DNA from: an uncultured Anaerobiospirillum sp.
GTDB taxonomy: Bacteria > Pseudomonadota > Gammaproteobacteria > Enterobacterales > Succinivibrionaceae
Assembly: GCA_944390115.1 (NCBI GenBank)
Contig: CALXOW010000002.1
Coordinates: 1-64,000 of the forward strand
Reading direction: 5' to 3'
DNA length: 64,000 nucleotides
How positions within the stretch are numbered: position 1 is the first letter of the stretch; every line of letters begins with the position of its first letter. The notes under the pieces were generated by a model. The model was given only the letters and a program-made list of their open reading frames with translations, ran no database searches and was not told the DNA's origin. Both the position numbers and the translations under genes were made by a program. This document shows positions 1-8,232 of the stretch, one piece after another.

Positions 1-88
1 GTGTTGTTAGCTCGCCTAGCCAACTCTTTAATGCCAAAGCCTCAATAGGTTTTCGGTCAAGCAATCACTCTTTTTTTTAAGCAAAATC

Positions 89-123
89 TCTCTAGAAGCC
101 TTGTGCAATAAGGCTTCTAGAGA
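89..123. repeat. Perfect 14-bp inverted repeat (hairpin)
   Basis: Positions 89-102 and 110-123 are perfect reverse complements around a 7-nt loop (GTGCAAT). Only three T follow on the + strand and TTTT lies beyond the minus-strand side, so it is a poor terminator on either strand. It could be a terminator of a gene left of the window or a mobile-element end. The flanking sequence (1-88) shows no convincing coding frame. Confidence 0.5.
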
Positions 124-148
124 TTTATGTCTTCGAATGAACCTCTAA

Positions 149-232
149 AGTCAGGTAAAGATTGAGCGCAAGAACCTGATTCCAAAGAAGATTGAGAAGA
201 AGGAAATCGAGATGGAGTCGATGGACGACTAA
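149..232 (+). pseudogene. Possible 3' coding remnant, unknown protein
   Basis: A + strand frame open from 149 to the TAA at 230-232 ends in a lysine/glutamate-rich peptide finishing MESMDD. It has no start codon or ribosome binding site and is preceded in frame by TAA at 146-148. A GC-rich hairpin starts 8 bp after the stop, which is how a genuine gene end looks. It may be the tail of a deleted gene, perhaps a transposase, but nothing identifies the family, and chance is possible at this length. Confidence 0.25.
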
Positions 233-239
233 TAGCGCT

Positions 240-259
240 GAGCCCGGCTGGCCGGGCTC
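240..259 (+). terminator. GC-rich hairpin after the coding remnant
   Basis: GAGCCCGG and CCGGGCTC form an 8-bp stem with loop CTGG directly after the TAA of the 149-232 remnant. Only TCTTGT follows, so it is a weak intrinsic terminator at best. Confidence 0.4.
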
Positions 260-271
260 TTGTCGCACAAA

Positions 272-309
272 CACAAAACCCCAAAGGCTCACGCCTCTGG
301 GGTTTTGTG
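272..309 (-). terminator. Terminator of smpB, possibly bidirectional
   Basis: CACAAAACCCC at 272-282 pairs with GGGGTTTTGTG at 299-309, with an inner GGC/GCC pair. On the minus strand it follows the smpB stop by about 55 nt and runs into TTTGTG. On the + strand it runs into CTTTTG. It is probably the shared end of smpB and of whatever once lay to its left. Confidence 0.6.
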
Positions 310-364
310 CTTTTGCGGCGAACTGACCTAAACCGACTTCTTCGGCCTAAACCGTCTTCTGGTT

Positions 365-847
365 CTAAGCCGACTTCTTCATGACGCGGGCCTTTTCGCG
401 CTGCCACTGGCGCTCGCGAATGGTGTCACGCTTGTCATGCTCTTGCTTACCACGGGCTAGAGCCACCTCAAGCTTGGCCCACGAGCCCTTCCAGTAGAGG
501 CGCAGCGGCATCAAGGTGTAGCCCTGACGCTGGGCTAAGCCCATCAGCTTGTTGATCTCACGACGGTTCATGAGCAAGGTGCGGGTGCGCGTAGGATCGC
601 AGACCACGAAGGCACACGAGGTCTTAAGCGGATTGATGGTAGCGCCCAACAGCAGCATCTGACCATCCTTGACCGTAACGTAAGCCTCAGAAATGTTGGC
701 CTTACCGGCACGTAAGGCTTTGACTTCCCAGCCTTGTAAGGACAAGCCTGCTTCGTAGCGCTCTTCGATGAAGTAATCGTGGCGTGCCCGACGGTTTTCG
801 GCGATCAGGCTGCCGGAGTTACCATTATTTTTCTTTTTTCCAGCCAT
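365..847 (-). CDS. smpB: SsrA-binding protein SmpB
   Basis: SmpB binds tmRNA (SsrA) and takes it to stalled ribosomes for trans-translation. The 160-residue product matches the family length and shows the usual layout: a lysine-rich start (MAGKKK), the core segment beginning ENRRARHDYFIEE, GWEVKALRAGKANI, the NPLKTSCAFV-like strand, and a basic tail (RERQWQREKARVMKK) that folds into the mRNA channel. The start is the ATG at 847, with a GAGAGAG stretch about 9 nt upstream; a frame extension to 868 adds seven residues not expected for SmpB. No ssrA gene is visible in the window. Confidence 0.96.
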   Translation of the reverse strand: MAGKKKNNGNSGSLIAENRRARHDYFIEERYEAGLSLQGWEVKALRAGKANISEAYVTVKDGQMLLLGATINPLKTSCAFVVCDPTRTRTLLMNRREINKLMGLAQRQGYTLMPLRLYWKGSWAKLEVALARGKQEHDKRDTIRERQWQREKARVMKKSA

Positions 848-1196
848 ATGGCGTACTCTCTCAAACAAGTAGGCAGCAATAGGGCAAGCTGCCCTAGCCT
901 CAACCTATAACAACTCTTAGCACAGCCGTGACTGGGGATACGGCTAAGCTCAGCTCAGGCATCTTAGCACAATCCCTGGGAGCCGTGGGCCTATGGCATA
1001 TTTTTCGCTCAAGCAGAGCGATTTGCGCCTGAAAATCAAGGTGCCTAGGTCATAGCTTACTCTGTTAAGTGGTAAGATGTGACCTAAATTGGCTGCAGGG
1101 CCATTGCTATTAAAGTCGCACCACTATCTGGTAACAAAGGTGGCTGCGGCAGGGTAGCTGATGCGTGCGCCTCAGCGCACAAGCAAGGGTAGGACT
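848..1196. other. Intergenic region between smpB and the chemoreceptor gene
   Basis: These bases lie between divergent smpB and the chemoreceptor gene and should hold both promoters. I see no clear sigma-70 or flagellar sigma-28 promoter. Two in-frame ATG codons (1161 and 1197) near the right edge both have AGGG-like sites. Nothing else stands out. Confidence 0.4.
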
Positions 1197-3086
1197 ATGA
1201 CTGAGAACAATTCGGCGGTTAACTTCAATAAGACATCAGGTGATGATTTCGCCGCTTCTTATAACGAAGCTCAGATCACTGCCTCAGCCCCAGGTGAAAC
1301 TGCCGAGCAAGCTGGTAGCACCGCTCAGGGTAAGAGCTCACTTGATACCTTAGAGGCGGCACGCCAAGGTGCGAGCGCAGTGGTCGCACGTCCACACCTG
1401 CCTTTCTTATCCTCGCTGTTTACCCTGCGCTTTTCGGGTATGTCCATTGTCCACCGCCTCTATCTGTGCGTGGGCATCACCTTTCTCATGTTCTTAGTGG
1501 CCACAGTGGTCGTGTGCATCATGTCCCAGGGCCAAAAGAACGAGGTATCGGGTACCTCAGGTTTAGCCCAAGTCCAGCGCTACAGCAATGACATGAGTGC
1601 GGACATCCTTACTTTAGAAAATTCCATTCATGCCTTAGTGGTGGGACAAAGCCAAGGTAATTTAGCTGAGGCCAAGGTCACCGCTGCGCTGCAATCCTTG
1701 CAGCAAAATTTCAACAACCTGCGCCGGGCCGCAGGTACCGTAACTGAGGTCACTGCGCGTGCGGCCATTGATCGCACGATCTCCTCGGAGCTGACTGCGC
1801 ACATGAACAATTTGGCTACCAGCTCCCAGCAGATTTTAGCTACTTACAACTCAGATCGGGCGATGGCGGCGCGCTATGCCTACGAGCAGTCTTCAGGGGA
1901 GCTCATGCCTGCCTTAGCGGCAGTGCGCCGCCTCATTACCACGGTGACGACTCAGACCTTAGAGCGCCAGCAGGCCGCCAACGAGGTTATGGTTTGGATT
2001 CAAGCTTCGCTCTTCTTGGGCTTAGGTATTTCGCTGTGCGTTATCATCCTCACCAATATCACGATTCGCCACTCGCTGCGCCGTGACACCAATCGCTTGT
2101 TAAAGCGCTTAATGGGGATGGCCCAAGGCGATATGCGCTCCAAGGTTAAGATTCAGGCCCGTGATGAGATTGGCTCGATCGGTCGCTTAGTCGACTACGT
2201 GGTCGATAACACCAACGGTACCTTATCTTTGATGAAGAGCGACGTCGACAAGCTTTACCAAATGGTCAACACCAACTTAGCTTCGATTGATGCGGCCAAC
2301 GACGCAATTTCGGTACAGCGCAACACCGCCCAGAGTGTTGCCAGCTCGACGGCTGAGATGGAGAGCTCGGTTGAGAAGGTTACTGATTTTGCCAAGTCGA
2401 CCTTAAATGAGGTTAAGAGCGCCGAAGAGGCCTCGGACACCTGCCGTCGCACGATGCAGGACAATATTACGACCACCCACACGCTCTCCGACCGTCTGCG
2501 CGCGTCCTCTGAGGCGATCAACAAGATCCACATGATGAGCTCGCAAATCGAGTCCATTGTTAAGACCATTGCGGACATCGCCGACCAGACCAATCTGCTG
2601 GCTTTAAATGCCACGATTGAGTCGGCCCGTGCCGGTGAATCCGGCCGAGGCTTTGCGATCGTGGCCGATGAGATTCGTGAGCTGGCGATCAAGACCGCCA
2701 AGTCGACCAAGGAAGTAAGCCAGACCATCAACCTCCTGGAGCAGGCGGTTACCAACTCGGTCAACGTGATGGCCTCGTGCGAAAGCGAGATGGACAATTC
2801 GCTCCAGCAAAGCTCGCGCGCCAACTCCTCGATTGAGGAGATTATGGGCATCATCGCCACTATCTCGGACATGTCCGAGCAGATCGTAATGTCCTGTCAG
2901 CAGCAGACCAATTCGGCCTCGGAGATCAACCAAAGCATTGCCCATATCTCCAAGCTGGCCGAGGACAGCTACGACCAGATGGCCGAGCTGCAAACCAATA
3001 TGCACGAGCTCAACGATCTGGCGACCAACCAAGCCAAGGTCTTAGGCAAGTTCAAGCTCGCCGACACCGCAACGGCCCAGGCCTAA
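1197..3086 (+). CDS. Methyl-accepting chemotaxis protein
   Basis: A transmembrane chemoreceptor that signals to CheA/CheW. Residues count from the ATG at 1197. A cytoplasmic start of about 85 residues is followed by TM1 (about 86-110, [15 protein letters not shown]), a periplasmic sensor of about 150 residues without a recognisable ligand fold, TM2 (about 262-288), a HAMP segment and the long helical signalling domain. The conserved hairpin tip is at about 458-495 ([18 protein letters not shown], then [12 protein letters not shown]). AAGGG sits 7 nt before this ATG. An in-frame ATG at 1161 also has an AGGG site and would add 12 residues, so the start is ambiguous. The ligand cannot be inferred. 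No CheA or CheW gene lies nearby. Confidence 0.92.
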   Translation: MTENNSAVNFNKTSGDDFAASYNEAQITASAPGETAEQAGSTAQGKSSLDTLEAARQGASAVVARPHLPFLSSLFTLRFSGMSIVHRLYLCVGITFLMFLVATVVVCIMSQGQKNEVSGTSGLAQVQRYSNDMSADILTLENSIHALVVGQSQGNLAEAKVTAALQSLQQNFNNLRRAAGTVTEVTARAAIDRTISSELTAHMNNLATSSQQILATYNSDRAMAARYAYEQSSGELMPALAAVRRLITTVTTQTLERQQAANEVMVWIQASLFLGLGISLCVIILTNITIRHSLRRDTNRLLKRLMGMAQGDMRSKVKIQARDEIGSIGRLVDYVVDNTNGTLSLMKSDVDKLYQMVNTNLASIDAANDAISVQRNTAQSVASSTAEMESSVEKVTDFAKSTLNEVKSAEEASDTCRRTMQDNITTTHTLSDRLRASSEAINKIHMMSSQIESIVKTIADIADQTNLLALNATIESARAGESGRGFAIVADEIRELAIKTAKSTKEVSQTINLLEQAVTNSVNVMASCESEMDNSLQQSSRANSSIEEIMGIIATISDMSEQIVMSCQQQTNSASEINQSIAHISKLAEDSYDQMAELQTNMHELNDLATNQAKVLGKFKLADTATAQA

Positions 3087-3109
3087 CTGATAAAAATTCT
3101 CAATTTCAA

Positions 3110-3144
3110 GAAGAGGCTGAGTGCTAAGCACCCGGCCTTTTTTT
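3110..3144 (+). terminator. Intrinsic terminator of the chemoreceptor gene
   Basis: GGC..GTGC-TAA-GCAC..GGCC hairpin followed by TTTTTTT, 24 nt after the stop. A copy with a single C/T difference over about 34 bp lies at 5632-5665, on the far side of the tnpB island. Confidence 0.85.
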
Positions 3145-3599
3145 CGTGCCCAACTTTACTTGCAACTTACGACAAACCGCATAAAATCGCGCATTTTTTA
3201 AGGTGCTTTTTCGCAAGCGCACGATCTCATAACGCGCCGCATTTGAGCTGAGGGTGTGAGTAAAGAGATCTGCTGCCAACACTGTCCCCCATAAATTAAA
3301 CTGTAACGTAAATTCTGAAATTGTAATTAAGTGTGAATGTAGATTTAAAATTATGCTCGTTTGGAACCGGGAGATGATTTGCGCGTTATAGACATTGGGA
3401 TAAGAATAAACGCGTACTTTAACTTATGACAAGTGCACTATATTGATATTGTTTAATTGGACAAGTGTACCTTACTGTTAAAAATATAAAAAGTATTCGA
3501 GGTAATGTTTTTTCTTTTTTCTGAAAATGCTCTACAACAGTACCCGTCTATCGTGAGAAATGCTTAAGGCGTTTGGTTCTAAAGGAAAGCGAGGTGATT
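3145..3599. other. AT-rich region upstream of tnpB
   Basis: This stretch is visibly richer in A+T than the neighbouring genes, especially about 3280-3540, suggesting acquired DNA or a strong promoter region. No complete gene is seen. If tnpB belongs to an IS200/IS605-type element, its left end should be here, but I cannot place it: no hairpin with a defined cleavage site stands out. Confidence 0.5.
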
Positions 3600-5069
3600 A
3601 TGGCAAACTCGAACGAACTGGCCGACGTTGCCGTCATCGTTTCTAAAGTCATGCAATTTCGACTTTACCCTACGCCTGAACAACAGGTGATGATTTGGAA
3701 AACGTTTGGCTGCCGCCGCTGGTACTGGAACCAAGCCCTTGCGGTTATCATCCAAGCTAATATCATCTTCCAAAAGGCGTATAACGCTGGTACGCTCGAC
3801 TGCTCTAAGATTGATCAAGACTACATTAAGAATCTCATTGCGACCGCAGCGAAGATTGTCAAGGAGAAGGACGAGTCAGAAAAGAACAAGTTTGATCTGT
3901 CTGACTTGAACATCCACTGGTTTAAGTTCTGGTGCCCTTCTGTTGCCTCGTTCAAGGCCGATAACCCTTTTTTGAAGGAGGTCGATTCTCAGGCTTTGAA
4001 TAGTGTTAGGAAAGATCTTCAGCAGTCATGCTACGCGCAGTTCCCTAAGGGTAAGTTGCCTGAGTTTTGTGCCAAGAATAAGCAGAAGCGCAGCTACACC
4101 GCACAATGCTGTTATGGGAATATAAGGATTGAAAGCAAGGGTCCTACTGATAACTTTATCCGGCTTCCTAAGGTTGGTCTAGTGAAGATCATCCTGCATC
4201 GGCCTATACCAGATGGTTGGGTGCTCAAGCACATTACCTTGACTGAGAAGGCGAGCGGTAAGTTCTATATCTCTATTTGTTTCGATGCCAAGCAAGCAGA
4301 GGTAAAACCTTTAACTGAGTTCAAGCAGGTTGAGGCCTTTGATTACAGCCTGCCGAACTTGGCGGTTTCTGCTTCAGGGCTCAACGATGTCTTCTCCGAT
4401 GACATTCACTGGTTCCGTAAGATGGAGGAAAAGCTAGCGTTCGAGCAGCATAAGCTCTCGCGCATGGAGTATGGTTCCAAGAATTACTGGGAGCAGCGCC
4501 ATCGCGTGGGGGCGATCAATGAGAAGATTGCCAATCGGCGCAAGGACTTTCTGCACAAGCTGTCACACAAGGTGGCCCAAGAGTTCGATGCCGTCGGTGT
4601 CGAGGACATTGATCTCCAGGCTATGGCCAAGTCTCTGAACTTTGGCAAAAGCGTCACTGACAATGGCTTTGGCATTTTCCGCAACCTGTTAGCTTATAAG
4701 CTCAAGGATCTGGGGAAGATTTTGGTCAAGGTCGGGCGCATGTTTGCCAGCTCTCAGACCTGTTCTGTGTGCGGCACGGTTAATCCTGAGGTGAAGGACC
4801 TCGATGTGCGCGAGTGGACCTGCCCGAAATGCGGCACGCACCATGACCGTGATAAGAACGCGGCTGAGAACATCAAGCAGGAAGCTATCAGGATGTTGAA
4901 TCTGTGGCTGAGCGGTGATAAGTCAGTGACAGTTACCACACGTGGTGAGCTGCGCCTTGCTTCAGCGGTTAAGGGCAAAAAGCGTAAGAAGAAAGATTCA
5001 ACGCCAGCCACTGAGCAGCTCAAGCAAGGCGTGGAACCAGATCCGTTTAAGAGCTTGCCTCTTGGCTAG
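3600..5069 (+). CDS. tnpB: Orphan TnpB, RNA-guided nuclease of IS200/IS605 type
   Basis: TnpB proteins are RNA-guided DNA endonucleases, ancestors of Cas12, using an omega RNA usually drawn from the 3' end of their own gene and the element's right end. The 489-residue product has the N-terminal OrfB helix-turn-helix (about 14-45, RLYPTPEQQ) and a complete split RuvC site: Asp248 (FDYSLPN), Glu335 (GVEDID) and Asp416/Asp418 (HDRDKNAA). The zinc ribbon is Cys388/391 and 408/411. The ATG at 3600 has GAGG 5 nt upstream; a TTG at 3573 is less likely. A basic tail of about 60 residues follows RuvC-III. No tnpA transposase is present. Structured RNA-like sequence follows. Confidence 0.93.
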   Translation: MANSNELADVAVIVSKVMQFRLYPTPEQQVMIWKTFGCRRWYWNQALAVIIQANIIFQKAYNAGTLDCSKIDQDYIKNLIATAAKIVKEKDESEKNKFDLSDLNIHWFKFWCPSVASFKADNPFLKEVDSQALNSVRKDLQQSCYAQFPKGKLPEFCAKNKQKRSYTAQCCYGNIRIESKGPTDNFIRLPKVGLVKIILHRPIPDGWVLKHITLTEKASGKFYISICFDAKQAEVKPLTEFKQVEAFDYSLPNLAVSASGLNDVFSDDIHWFRKMEEKLAFEQHKLSRMEYGSKNYWEQRHRVGAINEKIANRRKDFLHKLSHKVAQEFDAVGVEDIDLQAMAKSLNFGKSVTDNGFGIFRNLLAYKLKDLGKILVKVGRMFASSQTCSVCGTVNPEVKDLDVREWTCPKCGTHHDRDKNAAENIKQEAIRMLNLWLSGDKSVTVTTRGELRLASAVKGKKRKKKDSTPATEQLKQGVEPDPFKSLPLG

Positions 5070-5088
5070 GTTCCATCAACAGGGGTGC

Positions 5089-5143
5089 GGTACTTATTTG
5101 AGCAGAGCTCTTATCTTTGCGGTAAGGGCTATGCTATAGTACC
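5089..5143 (+). ncRNA. Nested hairpin just after tnpB, candidate omega RNA part
   Basis: GGTAC (5089-5093) pairs with GTACC (5139-5143) and encloses AGCTCTTA (5106-5113) paired with TAAGGGCT (5123-5130) through one G-U wobble. It starts 20 nt after the tnpB stop, where TnpB omega RNAs are normally encoded. The structure is read from the sequence; the role is inferred from the position. Confidence 0.5.
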
Positions 5144-5169
5144 AAGCAGGATTTTAACAATGATTACAA

Positions 5170-5264
5170 ACCGCTAGCTCAGTGGGGTTCGCTCGCGAAT
5201 GCTCACTTCTGAAAGGAAGTGTCGAACGAGAAGACAGCCTCGAAAGGGGAGTAGAGCGCTATAT
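5170..5264 (+). ncRNA. Structured RNA core, copy 1 (candidate omega RNA scaffold)
   Basis: A 95-bp block repeated at 5424-5517 with about 6 differences. Visible helices: CACTTC/GAAGTG, an outer CTCG/CGAG, and CCTC-GAAA-GGGG with a U-G wobble where copy 2 has a C-G pair. It ends AGTAGAGCGCTATAT. A GAAA-capped hairpin followed by GTAG resembles right ends of IS200/IS605-type elements as I recall them. If so, the divergent bases after 5264 would be the guide. Confidence 0.55.
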
Positions 5265-5268
5265 TCAG

Positions 5269-5401
5269 GAGTATAGATTTTATACTCTAGATAATGGACA
5301 AGCTCTTTTAAGAGCTTGGCAATGCAGTGGAGGTTAACTCCACCAAAAGTAGGCTGTAGTACTGCGCACCTCATTGAAATCACAGGTCGCGCAGAGACAG
5401 C
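5269..5401 (+). repeat. Four consecutive hairpins after core copy 1
   Basis: In order: GAGTATA/TATACTC (5269-5275 and 5281-5287), CAAGCTC/GAGCTTG (5299-5305 and 5312-5318), GTGGAG/CTCCAC (5327-5332 and 5338-5343), and a long nested one with GCTGT, CTGCGC, ACCT pairing AGGT, GCGCAG, ACAGC (5353-5401). No protein frame is convincing here. The density of perfect stems suggests selection at RNA or single-strand DNA level. Confidence 0.55.
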
Positions 5402-5423
5402 AAGGAGTTTCACCCTGGTTTCA

Positions 5424-5517
5424 ACCGCTAGCTCAGTGGGGTTCGCTCGTGAATGCTCACTTCCGAAGGAAGTGTCAAACGATAAGACAGCCCCGAAAGG
5501 GGAGTAGAGCGCTATAT
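5424..5517 (+). ncRNA. Structured RNA core, copy 2
   Basis: Second copy of the 5170-5264 core, one base shorter. Stems are kept: CACTTCC/GGAAGTG capped by GAA, TCGT/ACGA, and CCCC-GAAA-GGGG. The bases after 5517 are unrelated to those after copy 1, as expected if each scaffold carries its own guide or each copy is a separate element end. Confidence 0.55.
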
Positions 5518-5518
5518 C

Positions 5519-5617
5519 CAAGAATATATATCATTCTTGATTATGTGAACCATTATATAAAATGGTTCTTTTGGAAGGCATCACCTTGGTCAACTGACTC
5601 TGGTGAAAATGGCTTCC
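5519..5617 (+). repeat. Three consecutive hairpins after core copy 2
   Basis: CAAGAAT/ATTCTTG (5519-5525 and 5533-5539), GAACCAT/ATGGTTC (5547-5553 and 5562-5568), then GGAAG.CAT.CACC with GGTG.ATG.CTTCC (about 5572-5617). Offsets from the core resemble those of hairpins A to C after copy 1, yet the sequences are unrelated. Confidence 0.5.
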
Positions 5618-5631
5618 TTCTTATCAACTTT

Positions 5632-5667
5632 GAAGAGGCTGAGTGTTAAGCACCCGGCCTTTTTTAT
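5632..5667 (+). terminator. Terminator closing the tnpB/ncRNA island
   Basis: Near-identical copy (one C/T change in about 34 bp) of the chemoreceptor terminator at 3110-3144, ending in TTTTTTATT. It would stop transcripts from tnpB and the structured region. Confidence 0.8.
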
Positions 5668-5818
5668 TGCCAGCTGAAAATTGGGCTGGAGTTGTTCGGG
5701 GAAAGGGCGACTTTAGAGCTTTCATCGACTTAATCATGGTGCCTATTAAGCTTGACTTTTGGTTTTGCACCTAATTCATGTTGTATGGCATCTAGAATTT
5801 TGGCTTAAATTGGTGCAA

Positions 5819-5832
5819 TGTAAACGTTTACA
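5819..5832. promoter_or_regulatory. LacI/GalR-family operator palindrome
   Basis: TGTAAACGTTTACA is a perfect 14-bp palindrome with the central AACGTT typical of LacI-family operators and a close match to GalR-type sites. The identical 14-mer occurs at 24186-24199 upstream of glgC. It lies about 640 bp before sglT. No LacI-family gene is in the window, so the regulator is unknown. Confidence 0.7.
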
Positions 5833-6046
5833 GTGCAAGACAAAAATTTACTGCGTGATAAATGCACCATTTTGACAAGGCAATTTGAGATTGCAATGTG
5901 CACTGAGATCCCAGCTTTTGTGGCTACAATCCTAGATGGCATGGGATTTTATTACTTAACTACTAGTGGTCAAGTCCTAATTTAAGGGTAATATGCGCGC
6001 CACCTATTTGCGCAATATCATAGTTGAGGACATAAAACATAACCAG

Positions 6047-6068
6047 AAATGTGAGCTTCATTGCATTT
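6047..6068. promoter_or_regulatory. Possible CRP binding site upstream of sglT
   Basis: AAATGTGA-N6-TTGCATTT has a perfect left half-site (AAATGTGA) and an imperfect right half relative to the CRP consensus. A CRP site before a sugar symporter is reasonable but the match is partial. Confidence 0.3.
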
Positions 6069-6470
6069 TAGCGAAATGATAGCGTTTTCTGTTTTGGTGC
6101 ACGGACGTTTTCGGCTACAGTGGGCCGCGAGTCAACCCCTGGGTTGGCTGCGTAGCCATATCTATTTTGCTGCTTGGTGGAGTGGGGTTAGTTACCTGCA
6201 TTGGCAGTAGAGAGATGTGGTGATGTTGTGTTGTGAGGAAAGCACCAAAGCAATTGCGTTTTAGCGCGCGTCAGTGGTGTGACGGGCTTTGGTTTCGTCC
6301 TCATAAGTCGATGTGTGATGCCTAAGTTCACGGCGCGTGGGCAGCCCACCCTTGTTGGAGCTGTTCTTGCGGCAAGGCTATGCGCGTATCACCGTGCTTG
6401 GGGTGCAACTGTGTAAGTTGTGCATTGCGGTTGTTAACGCGCGGTGGACTTGGGGCCTCAGGAGAGTGTA

Positions 6471-8093
6471 ATGGAAACTGCAAGCTCAGGATTGGCGTTA
6501 GTTGATTACGCCATCTTTGGCGTGTATGTGGCAGTCATCATCTGTGTGGGTCTGCTCGTATCGCGTCGCAATCGCCAGAGCACGGAAGGTTACTTCCTTG
6601 CGGGCAAGTCCCTTCCTTGGTGGGCCGTCGGTGCCTCCTTAATTGCTGCTAACATCTCGGCCGAGCAGTTCATCGGTATGTCCGGTTCGGGCTTCTCGAT
6701 TGGTTTAGGTATCGCCTCCTATGAGTGGGCTAGTGCCTTGACCTTGCTGTTAGTGGGCAAATTCTTCTTGCCTATCTTCATCCGGCAGGAAATCTATACC
6801 ATCCCTCAATTCGTTGAGAAGCGCTATAACAACACCTTAAAGACTATTCTGGCGGTCTTCTGGGTTTGCTTATACATCTTCGTCAACCTGACCTCGGTTC
6901 TGTACTTAGGTGGCTTAGCCCTCCAGACCATTCTGGGCGTGCCAATGATGTACTCGATCTTCGGTCTGGCGCTCTTTGCTGTGGTTTACTCGGTCTATGG
7001 CGGTCTGTCGGCTGTAGTTTGGACTGACGTTATCCAGGTTGCTGTCTTAGTCTTCGGCGGTATGGCCACGACCATTATGGCTGTGTCCTTTATTGGCGGT
7101 GAAGAGGGCTTATTTGGCGGCTTTGGCGCTATGTACGATGCTGCTCCAGGTCACTTTGAGATGATTCTGGAAAAGGATAATCCTCAATTTATGAACCTTC
7201 CAGGTATTGCCGTATTAATTGGTGGTATGTGGATTGCCAATATGTATTATTGGGGTTTTAATCAGTATATTATCCAAAGAACCTTTGCATCTAAGTCGGT
7301 TAATGAGGCTCAAAAGGGCTTAATCTTTGCTGCATTCCTGAAGTTAATCATTCCATTCATTGTGGTTATCCCAGGTATTGCTGCCTTCGTTATCATCAAC
7401 GATCCTGAGTTAATGGCTAAGCTGGGTGATATGGCTACCTCGCATATGCCATCGGATGCCCACGCTGACTATGCTTATCCATGGTTAACCCAGTTCTTAC
7501 CAGCTGGTATTAAGGGTGTAGTATTCGCCGCCTTAGCCGCAGCTATCGTTTCGTCCTTAGCTTCGATGCTGAACTCCACGGCCACCATCTTCACCTTAGA
7601 TATTTACAAACAGTATATCGACAAGAAAGCCTCTGATTCTAAGTTAGTAAACATCGGTCGTATAACCAGTTTGGCAGCCATCGTAATCGCCTGTTTTGTG
7701 GCTCCATTACTGGGTTCTATCGGTCAAGCCTTCCAGTTTATACAAGAGTATACCGGCCTAGTATCACCAGGTATTCTAGCTGTATTTATGCTTGGTTTAT
7801 TCTGGAAGAAAACTACTTCTAAGGGTGCTATTGTTGGTGTCTTAGCTTCGATCCCGATCGCTCTGCTCCTCAAGTTCTTACCTCTTGAGATGCCTTTCTT
7901 GGATCAGATGTTCTACACCTTCATCCTGACTTGCGCTACCATCATCTTCGTTACCCTGAACACCTCTGAGCACGACGATGATCCAAATGGTATCCCACTG
8001 ACCAAGGACGTCTTTGCTACCAGCAGTGCCTTCAACATCGGTGCTTATGCCGTGCTGATCATCTTAGCTGTGCTGTACTCCGTCTTCTGGTAA
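6471..8093 (+). CDS. sglT: Sodium/glucose-galactose symporter, vSGLT-like
   Basis: An inner-membrane solute:sodium symporter (SSS, LeuT fold, about 14 helices) importing glucose or galactose with Na+. The 540-residue product resembles Vibrio vSGLT along its whole length, including YFLAGKSLPWWAVGAS, NISAEQFIGMSGSG, YYWGFNQYIIQRT with the gating Tyr, and AAIVSSLASMLNSTA with the Na+-site serines. The ATG at 6471 has CAGGAGAG 7 nt upstream; a GTG at 6444 is less likely. It appears monocistronic, with a strong terminator. Glucose versus galactose cannot be decided by eye; the GalR-like operator upstream mildly favours galactose. Confidence 0.93.
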   Translation: METASSGLALVDYAIFGVYVAVIICVGLLVSRRNRQSTEGYFLAGKSLPWWAVGASLIAANISAEQFIGMSGSGFSIGLGIASYEWASALTLLLVGKFFLPIFIRQEIYTIPQFVEKRYNNTLKTILAVFWVCLYIFVNLTSVLYLGGLALQTILGVPMMYSIFGLALFAVVYSVYGGLSAVVWTDVIQVAVLVFGGMATTIMAVSFIGGEEGLFGGFGAMYDAAPGHFEMILEKDNPQFMNLPGIAVLIGGMWIANMYYWGFNQYIIQRTFASKSVNEAQKGLIFAAFLKLIIPFIVVIPGIAAFVIINDPELMAKLGDMATSHMPSDAHADYAYPWLTQFLPAGIKGVVFAALAAAIVSSLASMLNSTATIFTLDIYKQYIDKKASDSKLVNIGRITSLAAIVIACFVAPLLGSIGQAFQFIQEYTGLVSPGILAVFMLGLFWKKTTSKGAIVGVLASIPIALLLKFLPLEMPFLDQMFYTFILTCATIIFVTLNTSEHDDDPNGIPLTKDVFATSSAFNIGAYAVLIILAVLYSVFW

Positions 8094-8127
8094 CAGAACA
8101 GGTCTACACTTTTTTAGTCAGTCAGTT

Positions 8128-8182
8128 GCTAAGCCTCGCGGCGCGAGGCTTAGCACCCCAAGGCCCGCGTCAGCGGGCTTTT
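8128..8182 (+). terminator. Double hairpin terminator of sglT
   Basis: A perfect 13-bp stem (8128-8140 with 8142-8154) is followed by GCCCGC-GTCA-GCGGGC and TTTTG near 8164-8182. The second hairpin is the likely intrinsic terminator. Confidence 0.75.
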
Positions 8183-8232
8183 GCGTCTTTGGACTAAAAT
8201 GAGACAGTTGCTGGATTGGTCTTTGGAGGAAT

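Larger units (their letters stand above)
5668..6470. other. Long upstream region of sglT
   Basis: No protein gene is seen in these 800 bp. It holds the LacI/GalR-type palindrome at 5819-5832 and a CRP-like sequence near 6047, followed by a GC-richer untranslated stretch to the sglT start. The length suggests a complex promoter or a long leader. Confidence 0.5.

Noticed and set aside
1-240. tmRNA (ssrA) next to smpB
   Set aside because: No tRNA-like 3' end with T-arm and CCA, and no tag reading frame ending in the usual AA-rich peptide, is visible.
2255-3032. Minus-strand ORFs of 205 and 142 codons inside the chemoreceptor gene
   Set aside because: They are shadows of the strongly conserved signalling domain on the + strand.
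5170-5190. tRNA-like D-arm (GCTAGCTCAGTGGGG) in the repeated core
   Set aside because: No acceptor stem, anticodon arm or T-loop can be fitted around it, and the block recurs as part of a different fold.
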